From Chloroflexota bacterium (GTDB lineage: Bacteria; Chloroflexota; UBA6077; SHYK01), in NCBI GenBank assembly GCA_009692845.1, contig SHYK01000005.1, forward strand, positions 37,975 to 101,974: DNA of 64,000 bases, in the 5' to 3' direction. Below the pieces are notes generated by a model. That model worked only from the letters and a program-made list of their open reading frames with translations. It had not been told where the DNA came from and searched no databases. The translations under genes were made by a program, and so were the position numbers. This document shows positions 8,104 through 16,413 of the stretch, one piece after another (position 1 is the stretch's first letter; each line of letters opens with the position of its first letter).

Positions 8104-9093
8104 ATGGCTCCTAACTGGATTGACATCGCGATCCTCGTCGTGGTCGCCTGGAACATCGCTAGCGCCGTCCGCCAGGGGTTCGTCAGTTCCCTGGTGAGCC
8201 TGCTGGCCTTCTTGTCTTCGATCAGTATTGCGATCATTGCCTATGTGCGAGTCGCGGACTGGTCGGTGGAGAAGTTCGGGGTGCCCGCCCTGATCGCCCA
8301 GCCAATTGCTTTCGGCTTGCTCTGGCCGATCACCGGCTTTTTGATCAATGTGGTCGGCCGCTTCGTTGCGGCGCCCTTCAGCTGGCTGCTGCATGGCTCG
8401 CCGCTCAACCTGCTGCTGAGCATCCTTCCGGGCGGGCTCAAGGGTTTCGCGGTCTGCGGGTTTGTCTTGATGCTGGTGATGGCGCCTCCGCCGCTGCCCC
8501 TGGGGGTTCCCGGTGCCGCCTTCGCCCAGCTCCGCGATGCCATGCAGAGCTCCCAGTTGGCCGGCGATCTGCTCGAAAGAACGAGCGCTTATGACCGCTG
8601 GGCCCGCCGTCTGCTTGAAGAGCCGGTTGCTCAGACGCTGAATTTGCTGACCGTTCCGCCCGGCGGCGGGGAGCGCATTGACCTGAACTTCCGGACAGAT
8701 ATTCCGACCCTGGATGAACTCGCTGAGACCCGCATGCTCGAGCTCTTGAACCAGGAGCGCGGCAAGGACGGCCTGTCCACGCTGCTTCGCGACCCGGGTA
8801 TTGATGCCGTGGCCAGGGCTCATTCGGTCGACATGCTGGCTCAGGGCTACTTTGCTCATGAAACGCCTTCGGGGGTGTCGCCCTTCGACCGCCTCCTCCA
8901 GACTGGGATTCGGTTTCGCGACGCGGGGGAGAACATCGCCTTGGCGCCCACGGTGGAGATCGCCCATCAGGGATTGATGGAGAGCCCGGAGCACCGAGCC
9001 AATATCCTGAACCCGGACTTCAACCGGGTGGGCCTGGGCGTATTTAAGGCGGACGGGATGGGTCGGATCTTCACCCAGGACTTCGCCAACTGA
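8104..9093 (+). CDS. CvpA-like membrane domain fused to an extracellular CAP (SCP/YkwD) domain
   Basis: The 329-residue protein starts WIDIAILVVVAWNIASAVRQ GF, a CvpA/colicin V production signature, and shows about four membrane segments to residue 135. After a linker the C-terminal half is a CAP domain: MLELLNQERGKDGLSTL, then ARAHSVDMLAQGYFAHETPS with the metal-binding His, GENIA and SPEHRANILNPDFNRVGLG. CAP domains of bacteria lie outside the membrane and may act on the cell wall or as proteases. The same fusion type is seen in some Gram-positive-related lineages, but its role is not established. No strong Shine-Dalgarno sequence. Confidence 0.85.
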   Translation: MAPNWIDIAILVVVAWNIASAVRQGFVSSLVSLLAFLSSISIAIIAYVRVADWSVEKFGVPALIAQPIAFGLLWPITGFLINVVGRFVAAPFSWLLHGSPLNLLLSILPGGLKGFAVCGFVLMLVMAPPPLPLGVPGAAFAQLRDAMQSSQLAGDLLERTSAYDRWARRLLEEPVAQTLNLLTVPPGGGERIDLNFRTDIPTLDELAETRMLELLNQERGKDGLSTLLRDPGIDAVARAHSVDMLAQGYFAHETPSGVSPFDRLLQTGIRFRDAGENIALAPTVEIAHQGLMESPEHRANILNPDFNRVGLGVFKADGMGRIFTQDFAN

Positions 9094-9128
9094 AAGAGGA
9101 AGGCCCGCCCGCCCGCCCTATGGAAGTC

Positions 9129-9143
9129 GGGGGTTTCACCCCC
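9129..9143 (+). terminator. Short GC hairpin between the CvpA-CAP gene and hemW
   Basis: GGGGG-TTTCA-CCCCC lies 35 bases after the CvpA-CAP stop, followed by a second C-rich run. There is no T tract, so it may be a weak terminator or only a structured spacer. Confidence 0.3.
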
Positions 9144-9190
9144 AAGCCCCCGGTCGGACTTGCGGCCCTGTTGTTGCTTGGGGCCGCATA

Positions 9191-10366
9191 GTGCGGCCGA
9201 GACCTTCAGAGGTGGCGCTGCAACCGGCGACCGCGGGGACGGTGGCGGTTTACGTGCACTGGCCGTGGTGCGCCTCTCTGTGTCCTTATTGTGACTTCGA
9301 CAAGCAGGCCACCGATTTTCGGTTGGCGGAGCCCTATGCTGAAGCGCTAATTCAGCACCTGGAGGCGACCCCGCGGCGGACAGTCCATAGTTTGTACTTC
9401 GGTGGCGGGACGCCTAGCTTGCTGCGCCCGGACCGGCTCGCGCGGATCATCGCGGGCGTTGGGGCCCACATGGACGTTCAGAACGACTGGGAGGTCACCC
9501 TGGAGGCCAATCCCAGCGACGTCGTCCCCCGGAAAGTGGAGGGCTATCTCCAGGCCGGAGTGAATCGGATCAGCCTCGGCGTGCAATCGTTGGTTGACCG
9601 GGAATTGCAGTTTCTGGGCCGGCGGCATGACGCTGACAAGGCTATGCGAGCCGCCCGGGCGTTGCGCGAGGCCGGCTGTGTCAACTTCAGCGTGGACCTG
9701 ATGTACGGGTTGCCTGGCCAGTCGCAGTCGGATCTGGATCGGTCCATCGAGGGGCTAGTCGCACTGGAGCCGTCCCATATTTCTTGCTACGCGCTGACCC
9801 TGGAGGCTGAAACACCCATGGGGGCGGACGCCGCCGCCGGACGATTGGAGGTGGCGGACGACGACCGGGTCGCCGACGCTTACGCCCGGATCCAGGAGAA
9901 GTTGGGGACAGCGGGCTTCGACCAGTACGAGCTATCGAATTGGGCGCGACCCGGTCGCCAATCCGTTCACAATCTGACTTACTGGCGGAACGGGGAGTAT
10001 CTCGGCCTCGGTGCGGGCGCCTCCGGGTCATTCATGGGTTTGCGCTACAAGCGGACGCCGATCGTCCCGGTCTACATCGAATCCGCGGCTCGGGGAGGGA
10101 CCGCCTATGTTGAAATCGAGCCCTGGACGACCGAATCCCGGATGCGAGACACGGTGATGCTGGGTTTGCGCCTGAGCGAAGGTATCGCGGATGCCGAGTT
10201 CGTGTCAGCCCACGGCCTTTCGCTCGCCGAATATTGCACCGACCGGTTGGGCGATCTGACCCAGGCCGGCGTGCTCCAATGGCACGAAGGCCGCCTGGCC
10301 CTGGCCCCGAGCTATTACCTGGTCTCTAACGCCGTCCTCGCGGACATCCTGCCGGGGCTGGCTTAA
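9191..10366 (+). CDS. hemW: HemW-like radical SAM protein (coproporphyrinogen dehydrogenase-like)
   Basis: The 391-residue protein carries the radical SAM cluster motif CASLCPYCDF (CxxxCxxC) near residue 30, the GGGTPSLL SAM-binding motif, YGLPGQSQSDLDRSIEGL and the C-terminal HemN-type domain (WRNGEYLGLGAGASG). HemW proteins bind haem and are thought to pass it to membrane enzymes. They lack real coproporphyrinogen oxidase activity. The start is uncertain: GTG 9191 gives a 20-residue extension relative to the usual MxxYVH beginning, and a GTG near 9241 would match family length better. No haem biosynthesis genes are nearby. Confidence 0.88.
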   Translation: MRPRPSEVALQPATAGTVAVYVHWPWCASLCPYCDFDKQATDFRLAEPYAEALIQHLEATPRRTVHSLYFGGGTPSLLRPDRLARIIAGVGAHMDVQNDWEVTLEANPSDVVPRKVEGYLQAGVNRISLGVQSLVDRELQFLGRRHDADKAMRAARALREAGCVNFSVDLMYGLPGQSQSDLDRSIEGLVALEPSHISCYALTLEAETPMGADAAAGRLEVADDDRVADAYARIQEKLGTAGFDQYELSNWARPGRQSVHNLTYWRNGEYLGLGAGASGSFMGLRYKRTPIVPVYIESAARGGTAYVEIEPWTTESRMRDTVMLGLRLSEGIADAEFVSAHGLSLAEYCTDRLGDLTQAGVLQWHEGRLALAPSYYLVSNAVLADILPGLA

Positions 10367-10368
10367 CA

Positions 10369-10390
10369 CCCTCCCCGCAAGAGGGGAGGG
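10369..10390. terminator. Hairpin between convergent hemW and polyprenyl synthase genes
   Basis: CCCTCCCC-GCAAGA-GGGGAGGG forms a perfect 8-bp stem directly after the hemW stop. A long T tract is absent. Its place between converging genes supports a terminator role. Confidence 0.5.
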
Positions 10391-10465
10391 AGAGATTACA
10401 CAACGCCGCTCAGATGGGACCTTTCAGGTAAAGCCCAACGCGATGGGCGAGGGGTTTGCGTGGGC

Positions 10466-11494
10466 TCAAACCGCAGGGAGGGCTTCCTCGATCAGGTCAC
10501 GCAATGGCTGGCCGGGCGAACCTGGCGCAACCTGATCCAGGTGGCCGAGCGCTTCGGCTCGGAAGCCGGCGAGGTAGGCCGACGCTTGCGCCCGGATTCC
10601 CAACTCGTCGAGCAACTGGATGGCTTCTCCGGCCTCCGCCGGGTCCAGCGATCTTGGGAGATCGAATATCTCCTGAAAGCGTCGGACTCGCGGGCTATCG
10701 GGGCTGCCGAGCGCGAGGGTGGCCGGCAAAGCCTTCTTCCGAGTGACGATGTCGAGGGCTTCGGGTTTTCCGGTTTCCGACTGGGGGCTCCACACCCCGA
10801 GAATGTCGTCGGCCACCTGGAAAGCCATGCCCAGGGCGCGAGCAAATTGGCTGAACCCCTCCTGGTGCACCATGGCAGCCCCACCGCAGAGCGCTCCCAG
10901 TTCGGCCGCGCAGGCAAATAGACGGGCAGTTTTCCGCTCGACCATGCCGAGGTACGCGTCAAGGGCGACCGTCGGCCCACCCTCCCAGAGCAGGTCCAGG
11001 TATTGGCCCTCGCAAAGGGCTCGGCAGGCGGCGCTCAGGATTCGATAGGCAGCTACGGCGACATCCGCACTCAAACGGGGGTCCGTTTCGAACAACGCCT
11101 GGTGGCTGATGATCAGCAAGGCGTCACCGGCATTGAGGGCCTGGGCCTCGCCCCACTTGGCCCAGACCGTTTCGCGGTGGCGCCTAAACTGACTAACGTC
11201 TTCGATGTCATCGTGGATCAGCGAAAAGTTGTGCACGAGCTCGACCGCGGCCGCGGCCGGAAGGGCCGAGCGCCAGTCACCCCCAGCGGTCTCAGCCACC
11301 AGCAGGCAGAGGGCCGAGCGAAGACGTTTGCCTCCATCTTGAGGCTCGGTGTCGGGCGCCTCCGACCAGCCCAGGTGGTAGCGGATCATCTCGTAGAGGC
11401 CGGCATGCTCGGGCGCCGAGGTTAGTAGCTCCCGCACCGCCCGTTCAACCGCCGGCGTGTACTCGCCAAGCCGGAGGTCGAGCTGGTCAGTCAT
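10466..11494 (-). CDS. Trans-isoprenyl diphosphate synthase (GGPP/FPP synthase type)
   Basis: The protein (342 residues from the ATG at 11494) shows the first Asp-rich motif LIHDDIED (DDxxD) about residue 88 and the second, QVADDILGVW, about residue 215. It also has GKRLRSALCLL near the N-terminus. It should add isopentenyl diphosphate units to an allylic starter, making C15-C20 or longer chains for quinones, carotenoids or membrane lipids. The product length cannot be read safely from sequence. It fits with ispG and ispH elsewhere in the window. The second motif is DDILG instead of DDxxD, as in several short-chain synthases. Confidence 0.9.
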   Translation of the reverse strand: MTDQLDLRLGEYTPAVERAVRELLTSAPEHAGLYEMIRYHLGWSEAPDTEPQDGGKRLRSALCLLVAETAGGDWRSALPAAAAVELVHNFSLIHDDIEDVSQFRRHRETVWAKWGEAQALNAGDALLIISHQALFETDPRLSADVAVAAYRILSAACRALCEGQYLDLLWEGGPTVALDAYLGMVERKTARLFACAAELGALCGGAAMVHQEGFSQFARALGMAFQVADDILGVWSPQSETGKPEALDIVTRKKALPATLALGSPDSPRVRRFQEIFDLPRSLDPAEAGEAIQLLDELGIRAQASAYLAGFRAEALGHLDQVAPGSPGQPLRDLIEEALPAV

Positions 11495-11589
11495 CCCCAA
11501 CCCGGTCCGCCAGTTGCCCTGCTGCTATCCATTCACCCTCCGAGTACGGGCACAATAGTAGCGGGTCCCCAGTCGAGCGGTTGGAGCAC

Positions 11590-12504
11590 ATGAGCAACCC
11601 GCGCCCTTCGATTATCGTGATTACTGGACCGACCGCGGTAGGGAAGACCGCGCTCGCCCTGGCGGTGGCGCGCCATCTGGATGCCGAGATCGTATCGGCC
11701 GATTCCCGCCAGATCTACCATTACATGGACGTCGGGACCGGCAAGCCTACGACTCAGGAGAGGGCGGCCGTTCCCCATCACATGGTGAACGTGGCCTACC
11801 CGGATCGCCCGTACAGCATCGTCGACTATCGGCAGGGCGGTGAGCGCGCACTCGCTGACATTGCTCGGCGAGGCCGCCGGGCGCTGGTCGTCGGTGGAAG
11901 CCCGCACTATCTGGCTGCTCTGCTGGATCGCCTCGAACCGCCGCCGGTCAATCTGGCTTTGCGCGCCTGGCTGGAACAAGCAGATGGTCAACACCCCGGC
12001 CGGCTCGACGCCTGGCTCCGGGCCCTGGACCCGGCATCCGCCGACCGGATCGAAACCCGCAATCGTCGACGAGTAATCCGAGCCATCGAGGCGACCTTGA
12101 CCGTCGGCCGCCCATTCTCCACGGCCCAGGGGGCTCCCCGTGCGATCGACGCCCGCTGGTTCGGCCTCCGGATGGAGCGGCCCGCCCTCTACGCCCGGGT
12201 GGACCGGCGGATTGCCCAGATGATCGAAGCCGGTTGGTTGAACGAGGTGCGAATCCTGGGGATGATGGGATTCGGCGCTGCGCTCCCATCCCTCAGCGCG
12301 ACCGGCTATCCGGAGCTGCTTGAGGTGCTTCAGGGGGAGCAGTCTCTCGACTCAGCGGTCGAGCGCATCCGCTACGCTACTCACGCTTTCGTGCGCCGCC
12401 AGGAGACCTGGCTGCGCCGCGAGAGCCGTATTCACTGGCTCGATAGCGAGGCAGATAATCTCGTGGGTGCCTTCATGGCCGCCGTGGACGGTGGGACTGC
12501 ATAA
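11590..12504 (+). CDS. miaA: tRNA dimethylallyltransferase MiaA
   Basis: The 304-residue protein has the P-loop ITGPTAVGKT at its start, then VSADSRQIYHYMDVGTGKPT, the binding motif of MiaA. The enzyme transfers a dimethylallyl group to A37 of tRNAs reading UNN codons. A GGAG six bases before the ATG at 11590 favours this start over the TTG at 11581. dapF follows after 22 bases and hflX lies further down the same strand. miaA-hflX proximity is known in other bacteria. Confidence 0.95.
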   Translation: MSNPRPSIIVITGPTAVGKTALALAVARHLDAEIVSADSRQIYHYMDVGTGKPTTQERAAVPHHMVNVAYPDRPYSIVDYRQGGERALADIARRGRRALVVGGSPHYLAALLDRLEPPPVNLALRAWLEQADGQHPGRLDAWLRALDPASADRIETRNRRRVIRAIEATLTVGRPFSTAQGAPRAIDARWFGLRMERPALYARVDRRIAQMIEAGWLNEVRILGMMGFGAALPSLSATGYPELLEVLQGEQSLDSAVERIRYATHAFVRRQETWLRRESRIHWLDSEADNLVGAFMAAVDGGTA

Positions 12505-12526
12505 TTCCCGAACCGCCAGATCGGAG

Positions 12527-13435
12527 ATGCGCAACTTGCAGTTCGTCAAAATGCACGGCCTCGGAAACGATTTCGTGCTGTTGGATCTTTTCGAGGAACC
12601 CGCCGAAGCCTCGGCCGTGGACTGGGCGACGCTGGCGAAGGAGGTTTGCGACCGCCATTTTGGGATTGGTGCGGATGGCTTGCTGCTCTTGCTGCCCGGA
12701 TCGAGTGCCGATATTCGGATGCGGATCTTCAATCCGGACGGGTCGGAGGCCGAAAACTGCGGGAATGGCATTCGCTGTCTCGGCCGCTATTTTCACGACC
12801 GTCACCGCTCGGAGCTGCCTGAGATTCACGTCGAAACCGGGGCCGGCCCGGCTACCATCTGGGTACATGCCGACGGCTTGGTCACCGTGGATATGGGGAC
12901 GCCGATCTTTACTCCAGCCCTCATCCCGGTGCTCGCACCAGGTAGCGAGGCCCTGGACGTCCAGGTAGCCCTCGACGGGCAGGCGATTCCGGTCAGCTGC
13001 GTCTCGATGGGTAATCCCCACGCCATCACTTTTGTCGGGTCCGACGGTGTGGGAGCCTACCCGCTCGAATCGGTCGGGCCCCTGGTGGAGCGTCACCCGC
13101 TTTTCCCCCGACGCACCAACTTTGAGGTCTGCGAGGTGGTGGATTCCCACCGAATGCGGATTCGGGTCTGGGAGCGGGGGGCCGGCCTGACCCTGGCCTG
13201 TGGAACCGGCGCCTGTGCCAGTGTAGTCGCCGCCCAGCGCCGCGGCCTGGTGGAGGGTGTGGTGGCAGTCGAGTTGCCTGGGGGCACCCTCAACATTGAG
13301 TGGGACGGAACCGGCAGTGTGCTGATGACCGGCCCCGCCGATTATGTGTTCACCGGCAGCTACTCTCCCCGCGCGTCGGCGCCGGCGAGCAGCGCCACTA
13401 TCGATTCGCTTGCCCTGTCTGGCGTCGCCTCGTGA
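12527..13435 (+). CDS. dapF: Diaminopimelate epimerase
   Basis: The 302-residue protein begins [20 protein letters not shown] and carries both active-site cysteines in their usual settings, [12 protein letters not shown] and [10 protein letters not shown]. It converts LL- to meso-diaminopimelate for lysine and peptidoglycan. The longer ORF in the track (from 12320) overlaps miaA and is rejected in favour of the ATG at 12527, preceded by CGGAG. About 25 Ala/Ser-rich residues extend past the usual C-terminus. The stop overlaps the GTG start of the next gene (GTGA), so dapF and dapL are likely coupled. Confidence 0.96.
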   Translation: MRNLQFVKMHGLGNDFVLLDLFEEPAEASAVDWATLAKEVCDRHFGIGADGLLLLLPGSSADIRMRIFNPDGSEAENCGNGIRCLGRYFHDRHRSELPEIHVETGAGPATIWVHADGLVTVDMGTPIFTPALIPVLAPGSEALDVQVALDGQAIPVSCVSMGNPHAITFVGSDGVGAYPLESVGPLVERHPLFPRRTNFEVCEVVDSHRMRIRVWERGAGLTLACGTGACASVVAAQRRGLVEGVVAVELPGGTLNIEWDGTGSVLMTGPADYVFTGSYSPRASAPASSATIDSLALSGVAS

Positions 13436-14596
13436 TTCAGCCCGCCCGCCGCATCCAGGATTTGCCCCCCTACCTGTTCGCCGAAGTGGATCGGCGCATC
13501 GCCGAGAAGCGCGCGGCCGGCTTCGATGTGATCAGCCTGGGGATCGGCGACCCCGATCTGCCGAGTCCTGCTCATGTCGTGGAAGCGGCCCAGGATGCGG
13601 TGGCCGAGGCACGCCACCATCGCTATCCCGACTATTACGGCTTGCCCGAGCTGCGGGCCGCCATCGCGCGCTGGTACGAGGACCGCTTCGGGGTGCAGCT
13701 GGACCCGACCACGGAAGTCGTCTCCCTGATTGGGTCGAAGGAGGGGATCGCCCACCTGCCGGTGGCCTACGTGGACCCTGGCGATCTGGTTCTGGTGCCG
13801 GACCCTGGCTACCCCGTGTACAGCATCGGCACGCTGCTAGCGAACGGCGTGCCCTACCTGATGCCGCTCAAGGCCGAAAACGCTTTCTTGCCTGACTTGG
13901 ACGCAATCCCGGCCGATGTGGCCCAGCGCGCGCGGTTGATCTGGGTTAATTATCCGAACAACCCGGCCGGCGCCGTGGACGGTCTGGACTTCTTCGAACG
14001 GGTGGTCGATTTCGGCCGCCGCCACGACATCCTGGTCTGCCATGACAACGCCTACTCGGATGTGGCTTATGACGGATACAAGGCGCCGAGCTTGCTCGAG
14101 GTGCCGGGCGCCAAGGACGTCGCGGTCGAGTTCCTCTCCCCTTCCAAGACTTACAACATGACCGGCTGGCGGGTCGGCATGATGGTGGGCAACCCGACCG
14201 CGGTTGAGGCTTTGGGCCGAGTGAAGACCAATGTGGATAGCGGCATCTTCGAGGCGCTCCAGATCGCCGCTATGGCCGCCTTGGACGGCGACCCGGCCTG
14301 GATCGCTGATCGCACGCCCGCTTCCAGGCCCGCCGGGACTCCATTATGACGACGCTCAAGCGCATCGGGATCGATGCTCCGGTTCCCAAGGCGTCCTTGT
14401 ACGTGTGGGCTCCGGTCCCGGCCGGTTATCACTCGGTGGATTTCTGCCTGAAGGTGCTGAACGACGCGGCAGTCTGGCTCACCCCTGGTGTCGGCTTCGG
14501 TTCCCAGGGGGAAGGCTACTTCCGCATTTCTCTCACGGTGCCGACCATCGCCTGGTCGAAGCACTCGAGCGACTGGAACAGGCGCTGAAGCTCTGA
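13432..14596 (+). CDS. dapL: LL-diaminopimelate aminotransferase-type enzyme, two apparent frameshifts
   Basis: The product is a fold-type I PLP aminotransferase with [37 protein letters not shown] and the PLP lysine in [12 protein letters not shown]. Next to dapF this fits DapL, which makes LL-diaminopimelate from tetrahydrodipicolinate in one step. The frame breaks twice. At about 14313 CGCACGCC should read CGCAACGCC ([14 protein letters not shown]), and at about 14543 GTGCCGACC should read GTGCCGGACC ([17 protein letters not shown]). Both are one-base losses from doublets. With both repaired the protein is about 388 residues, the normal length. Sequencing error is more likely than decay. 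Confidence 0.85.
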
Positions 14597-14667
14597 CTAC
14601 CCAAACCGCTCACCTGAGGCTCTCGAAGGGCATCCTGGGATGCTTGGTGGTCGGGAGGGAGCCGTAG

Positions 14668-16077
14668 CTGACTGAATTCGACCTGCCCGATGATGAGCTG
14701 GAAGAAGAGTGGAACGAGCCCGAGCCGGAGTGGGAATCGGGTTTTCGGCGTGCAGAGTCATCCGGGCGCCCTCGAGCTCTCCTGGTTGCGATTGAGACAC
14801 CCCATAGCATCTGGGACGCCGCGACTTCGCTCGAAGAGCTGGAGATCCTCTGCGAAGCGGCCGGCCTTGAGCCGGTGGGCAGTGTGACCCAGCGGCTCCC
14901 TCATCCCCACCCCAACCGCTACGTCGGGAGCGGCAAGCTGCAGGAGATCCGGGAGCGGCTGGCCATGGACGCCGTGGATGTCGTCGTCACTGACGACGAA
15001 CTGGCGCCCCGCCAGCTCGCGACCCTCGAAAAAGAGCTGAATCACAAAGTGATCGATCGTACCTCGGTGATTCTGGACATCTTTGCCCAGCGGGCCAGCA
15101 CCCACGAAGGCCGGATCCAGGTGGAGTTGGCCCAGTATGAGTTCATGCTGCCGCGGTTGCAGACGATCTGGGAAGAGTTCGACCGGACGGGCGGCGGCAT
15201 CGGTACCCGTGGACCCGGCGAGACCCAGCTCGAGCATGACCGCCAGCGCATCCGTACGCGGATCAGCCAGCTCAAGCGGGAGATCGAACACGTCCGCGAG
15301 CACCGCGAGCGGGTGCGCAAGCGGCGTCGCCAGGGCGGGATGCCGCTGGTGGCGCTGGTTGGCTATACCAATGTCGGCAAGACCAGCCTGCTGCGAGCCC
15401 TAACCTCCGCCTCCAATGCCCGGGCGTCTGACGCGCCCTTCGTGACCCTGGACCCACTCACTCGGGTGATGGAGCTGGACGGCGGCCTGCCGGTCCTGAT
15501 CTCGGATACGGTGGGCTTCATCTCCAAGCTGCCCCACACTGTCGTGGCAGCTTTTCGTGCAACCCTCGAAGAGCTGAGCGAGGCCGACCTGCTCTTGCAC
15601 GTGATCGACGTCACCGACTCGCGAGCCGAGATCTGCGCCGATATCGTGCGAGAGACCTTGAAAGAGCTGGGCCTGGATGAAAAACCCGTGCTGCTTGCCC
15701 TGAACAAAGCTGACGCCGCCTCAATTGGCGAGGTGCTCCGTCTGCACGACCGGTTCAAGAGGGAGTCCAGCGGCCCAGAGTTCGAGCCCGTCGTGACGTC
15801 AGCGGAAACGGGCGAAGGGCTCGGCATCTTGAAGGCGGTGATCGAGAGGTGGGCGAGCGCCCGGTCGCCGTGGGTCCACGTTTGTGTTCCCTACCAGCGA
15901 TCCGATCTGGTGGATCTGTTCTATCGGCGCGGCCATCCGGTCCGTACCAACTACGACGAGCGTGGCACCGAGATCGAGGGAAACCTTCCCACGAGCCTGG
16001 TCAGGATCTTCAGTCCTTTCATGGTGGCCGACGCCAGCCCGGCCCCACTTCCTAAGCCAAACCGCGCCGCGAGTTAG
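14668..16077 (+). CDS. hflX: GTPase HflX, apparently starting at CTG
   Basis: HflX binds the 50S ribosomal subunit and splits stalled or hibernating ribosomes. The G domain shows GYTNVGKTS (G1), DTVGF (G3) and NKAD (G4), preceded by the HflX signature GTRGPGETQLEHDRQRI. The tracked ORF starts at GTG 14875 inside the N-terminal domain. The same frame is open upstream and encodes RALLVAIETPHSIWDAA, expected family sequence. Just after an in-frame TAG comes CTG 14668 with GGGAGGGAG six bases before it. No ATG, GTG or TTG exists between. A CTG start giving 469 residues is therefore the best reading. Confidence 0.93.
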   Translation: MTEFDLPDDELEEEWNEPEPEWESGFRRAESSGRPRALLVAIETPHSIWDAATSLEELEILCEAAGLEPVGSVTQRLPHPHPNRYVGSGKLQEIRERLAMDAVDVVVTDDELAPRQLATLEKELNHKVIDRTSVILDIFAQRASTHEGRIQVELAQYEFMLPRLQTIWEEFDRTGGGIGTRGPGETQLEHDRQRIRTRISQLKREIEHVREHRERVRKRRRQGGMPLVALVGYTNVGKTSLLRALTSASNARASDAPFVTLDPLTRVMELDGGLPVLISDTVGFISKLPHTVVAAFRATLEELSEADLLLHVIDVTDSRAEICADIVRETLKELGLDEKPVLLALNKADAASIGEVLRLHDRFKRESSGPEFEPVVTSAETGEGLGILKAVIERWASARSPWVHVCVPYQRSDLVDLFYRRGHPVRTNYDERGTEIEGNLPTSLVRIFSPFMVADASPAPLPKPNRAAS

Positions 16078-16198
16078 ATTTCGTCCGGCGCGCAGCCTGC
16101 CGAAGGTTCGACTTCGCCCGCACCAGAGCTGCGACCGGCCTCGCGGTGACCACGGGCTCACGCCCTGTCCAGTCGTCGCGGATGCTCGGGGTAAAGCC

Positions 16199-16226
16199 TT
16201 ACTCTGTAGTAAGTCTCTTGTAGAAT
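16199..16226 (+). promoter_or_regulatory. Possible tRNA promoter
   Basis: TTACTC and TAGAAT are separated by 16 bases, ending ten bases before the tRNA 5' end. The -35 is weak. Confidence 0.3.
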
Positions 16227-16236
16227 GAAGGGCTGA

Positions 16237-16310
16237 GGGCGAGTAGCTCAGCCGGTTAGAGCGCACGGCCCACATCCGTGAGGTCAGGGGTTCGAGTCCC
16301 TTCTCGCCCA
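16237..16310 (+). tRNA. tRNA-Val (anticodon CAC) with C at position 33
   Basis: The cloverleaf folds fully: acceptor GGGCGAG/CTCGCCC with discriminator A, D arm GCTC/GAGC, anticodon stem CACGG/CCGTG, variable AGGTC, T arm AGGGG-TTCGAGT-CCCTT. The loop CCCACAT gives anticodon CAC, reading GUG (Val), but has C at both 32 and 33 where U33 is almost invariant. CCA is not encoded (ACCC follows). The 3' part from the anticodon loop on is repeated at 29528, so the gene is the integration site of the adjacent element. Confidence 0.9.
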
Positions 16311-16315
16311 CCCAT
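16269..16315 (+). repeat. attL, 47-bp direct repeat covering the tRNA-Val 3' part
   Basis: The segment from CCCACATCCGTG to CGCCCACCCAT is identical to 29528-29574. It starts in the anticodon loop, a usual crossover site for tyrosine recombinases at tRNA genes. Confidence 0.93.
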
Positions 16316-16326
16316 TTCCAGGCACG

Positions 16327-16364
16327 AAAACGGTCCCCTGGCGTCGTAGCCGGGGGACCGTTTT
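16327..16364. terminator. Strong bidirectional terminator after the tRNA
   Basis: AAAACGGTCCCC and GGGGACCGTTTT form a perfect 12-bp stem around an inner TGGC/GCCG stem and short loop. A-rich and T-rich flanks suit termination of both the tRNA and the leftward integrase transcript. Confidence 0.75.
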
Positions 16365-16371
16365 CTGTGAC

Positions 16372-16393
16372 GGATGGAATACGGATGGAATAC
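16372..16393 (+). repeat. Direct repeat GGATGGAATAC x2, putative integrase arm sites
   Basis: Two adjacent copies of GGATGGAATAC lie between attL and the integrase stop. A further exact copy and a near copy (CGATGGAATCG) occur at 29415-29436 near attR. Paired short repeats at both ends of an element are typical of arm-type integrase or excisionase sites. Confidence 0.6.
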
Positions 16394-16413
16394 GCGCCGT
16401 GCGTGGCCGAAAC

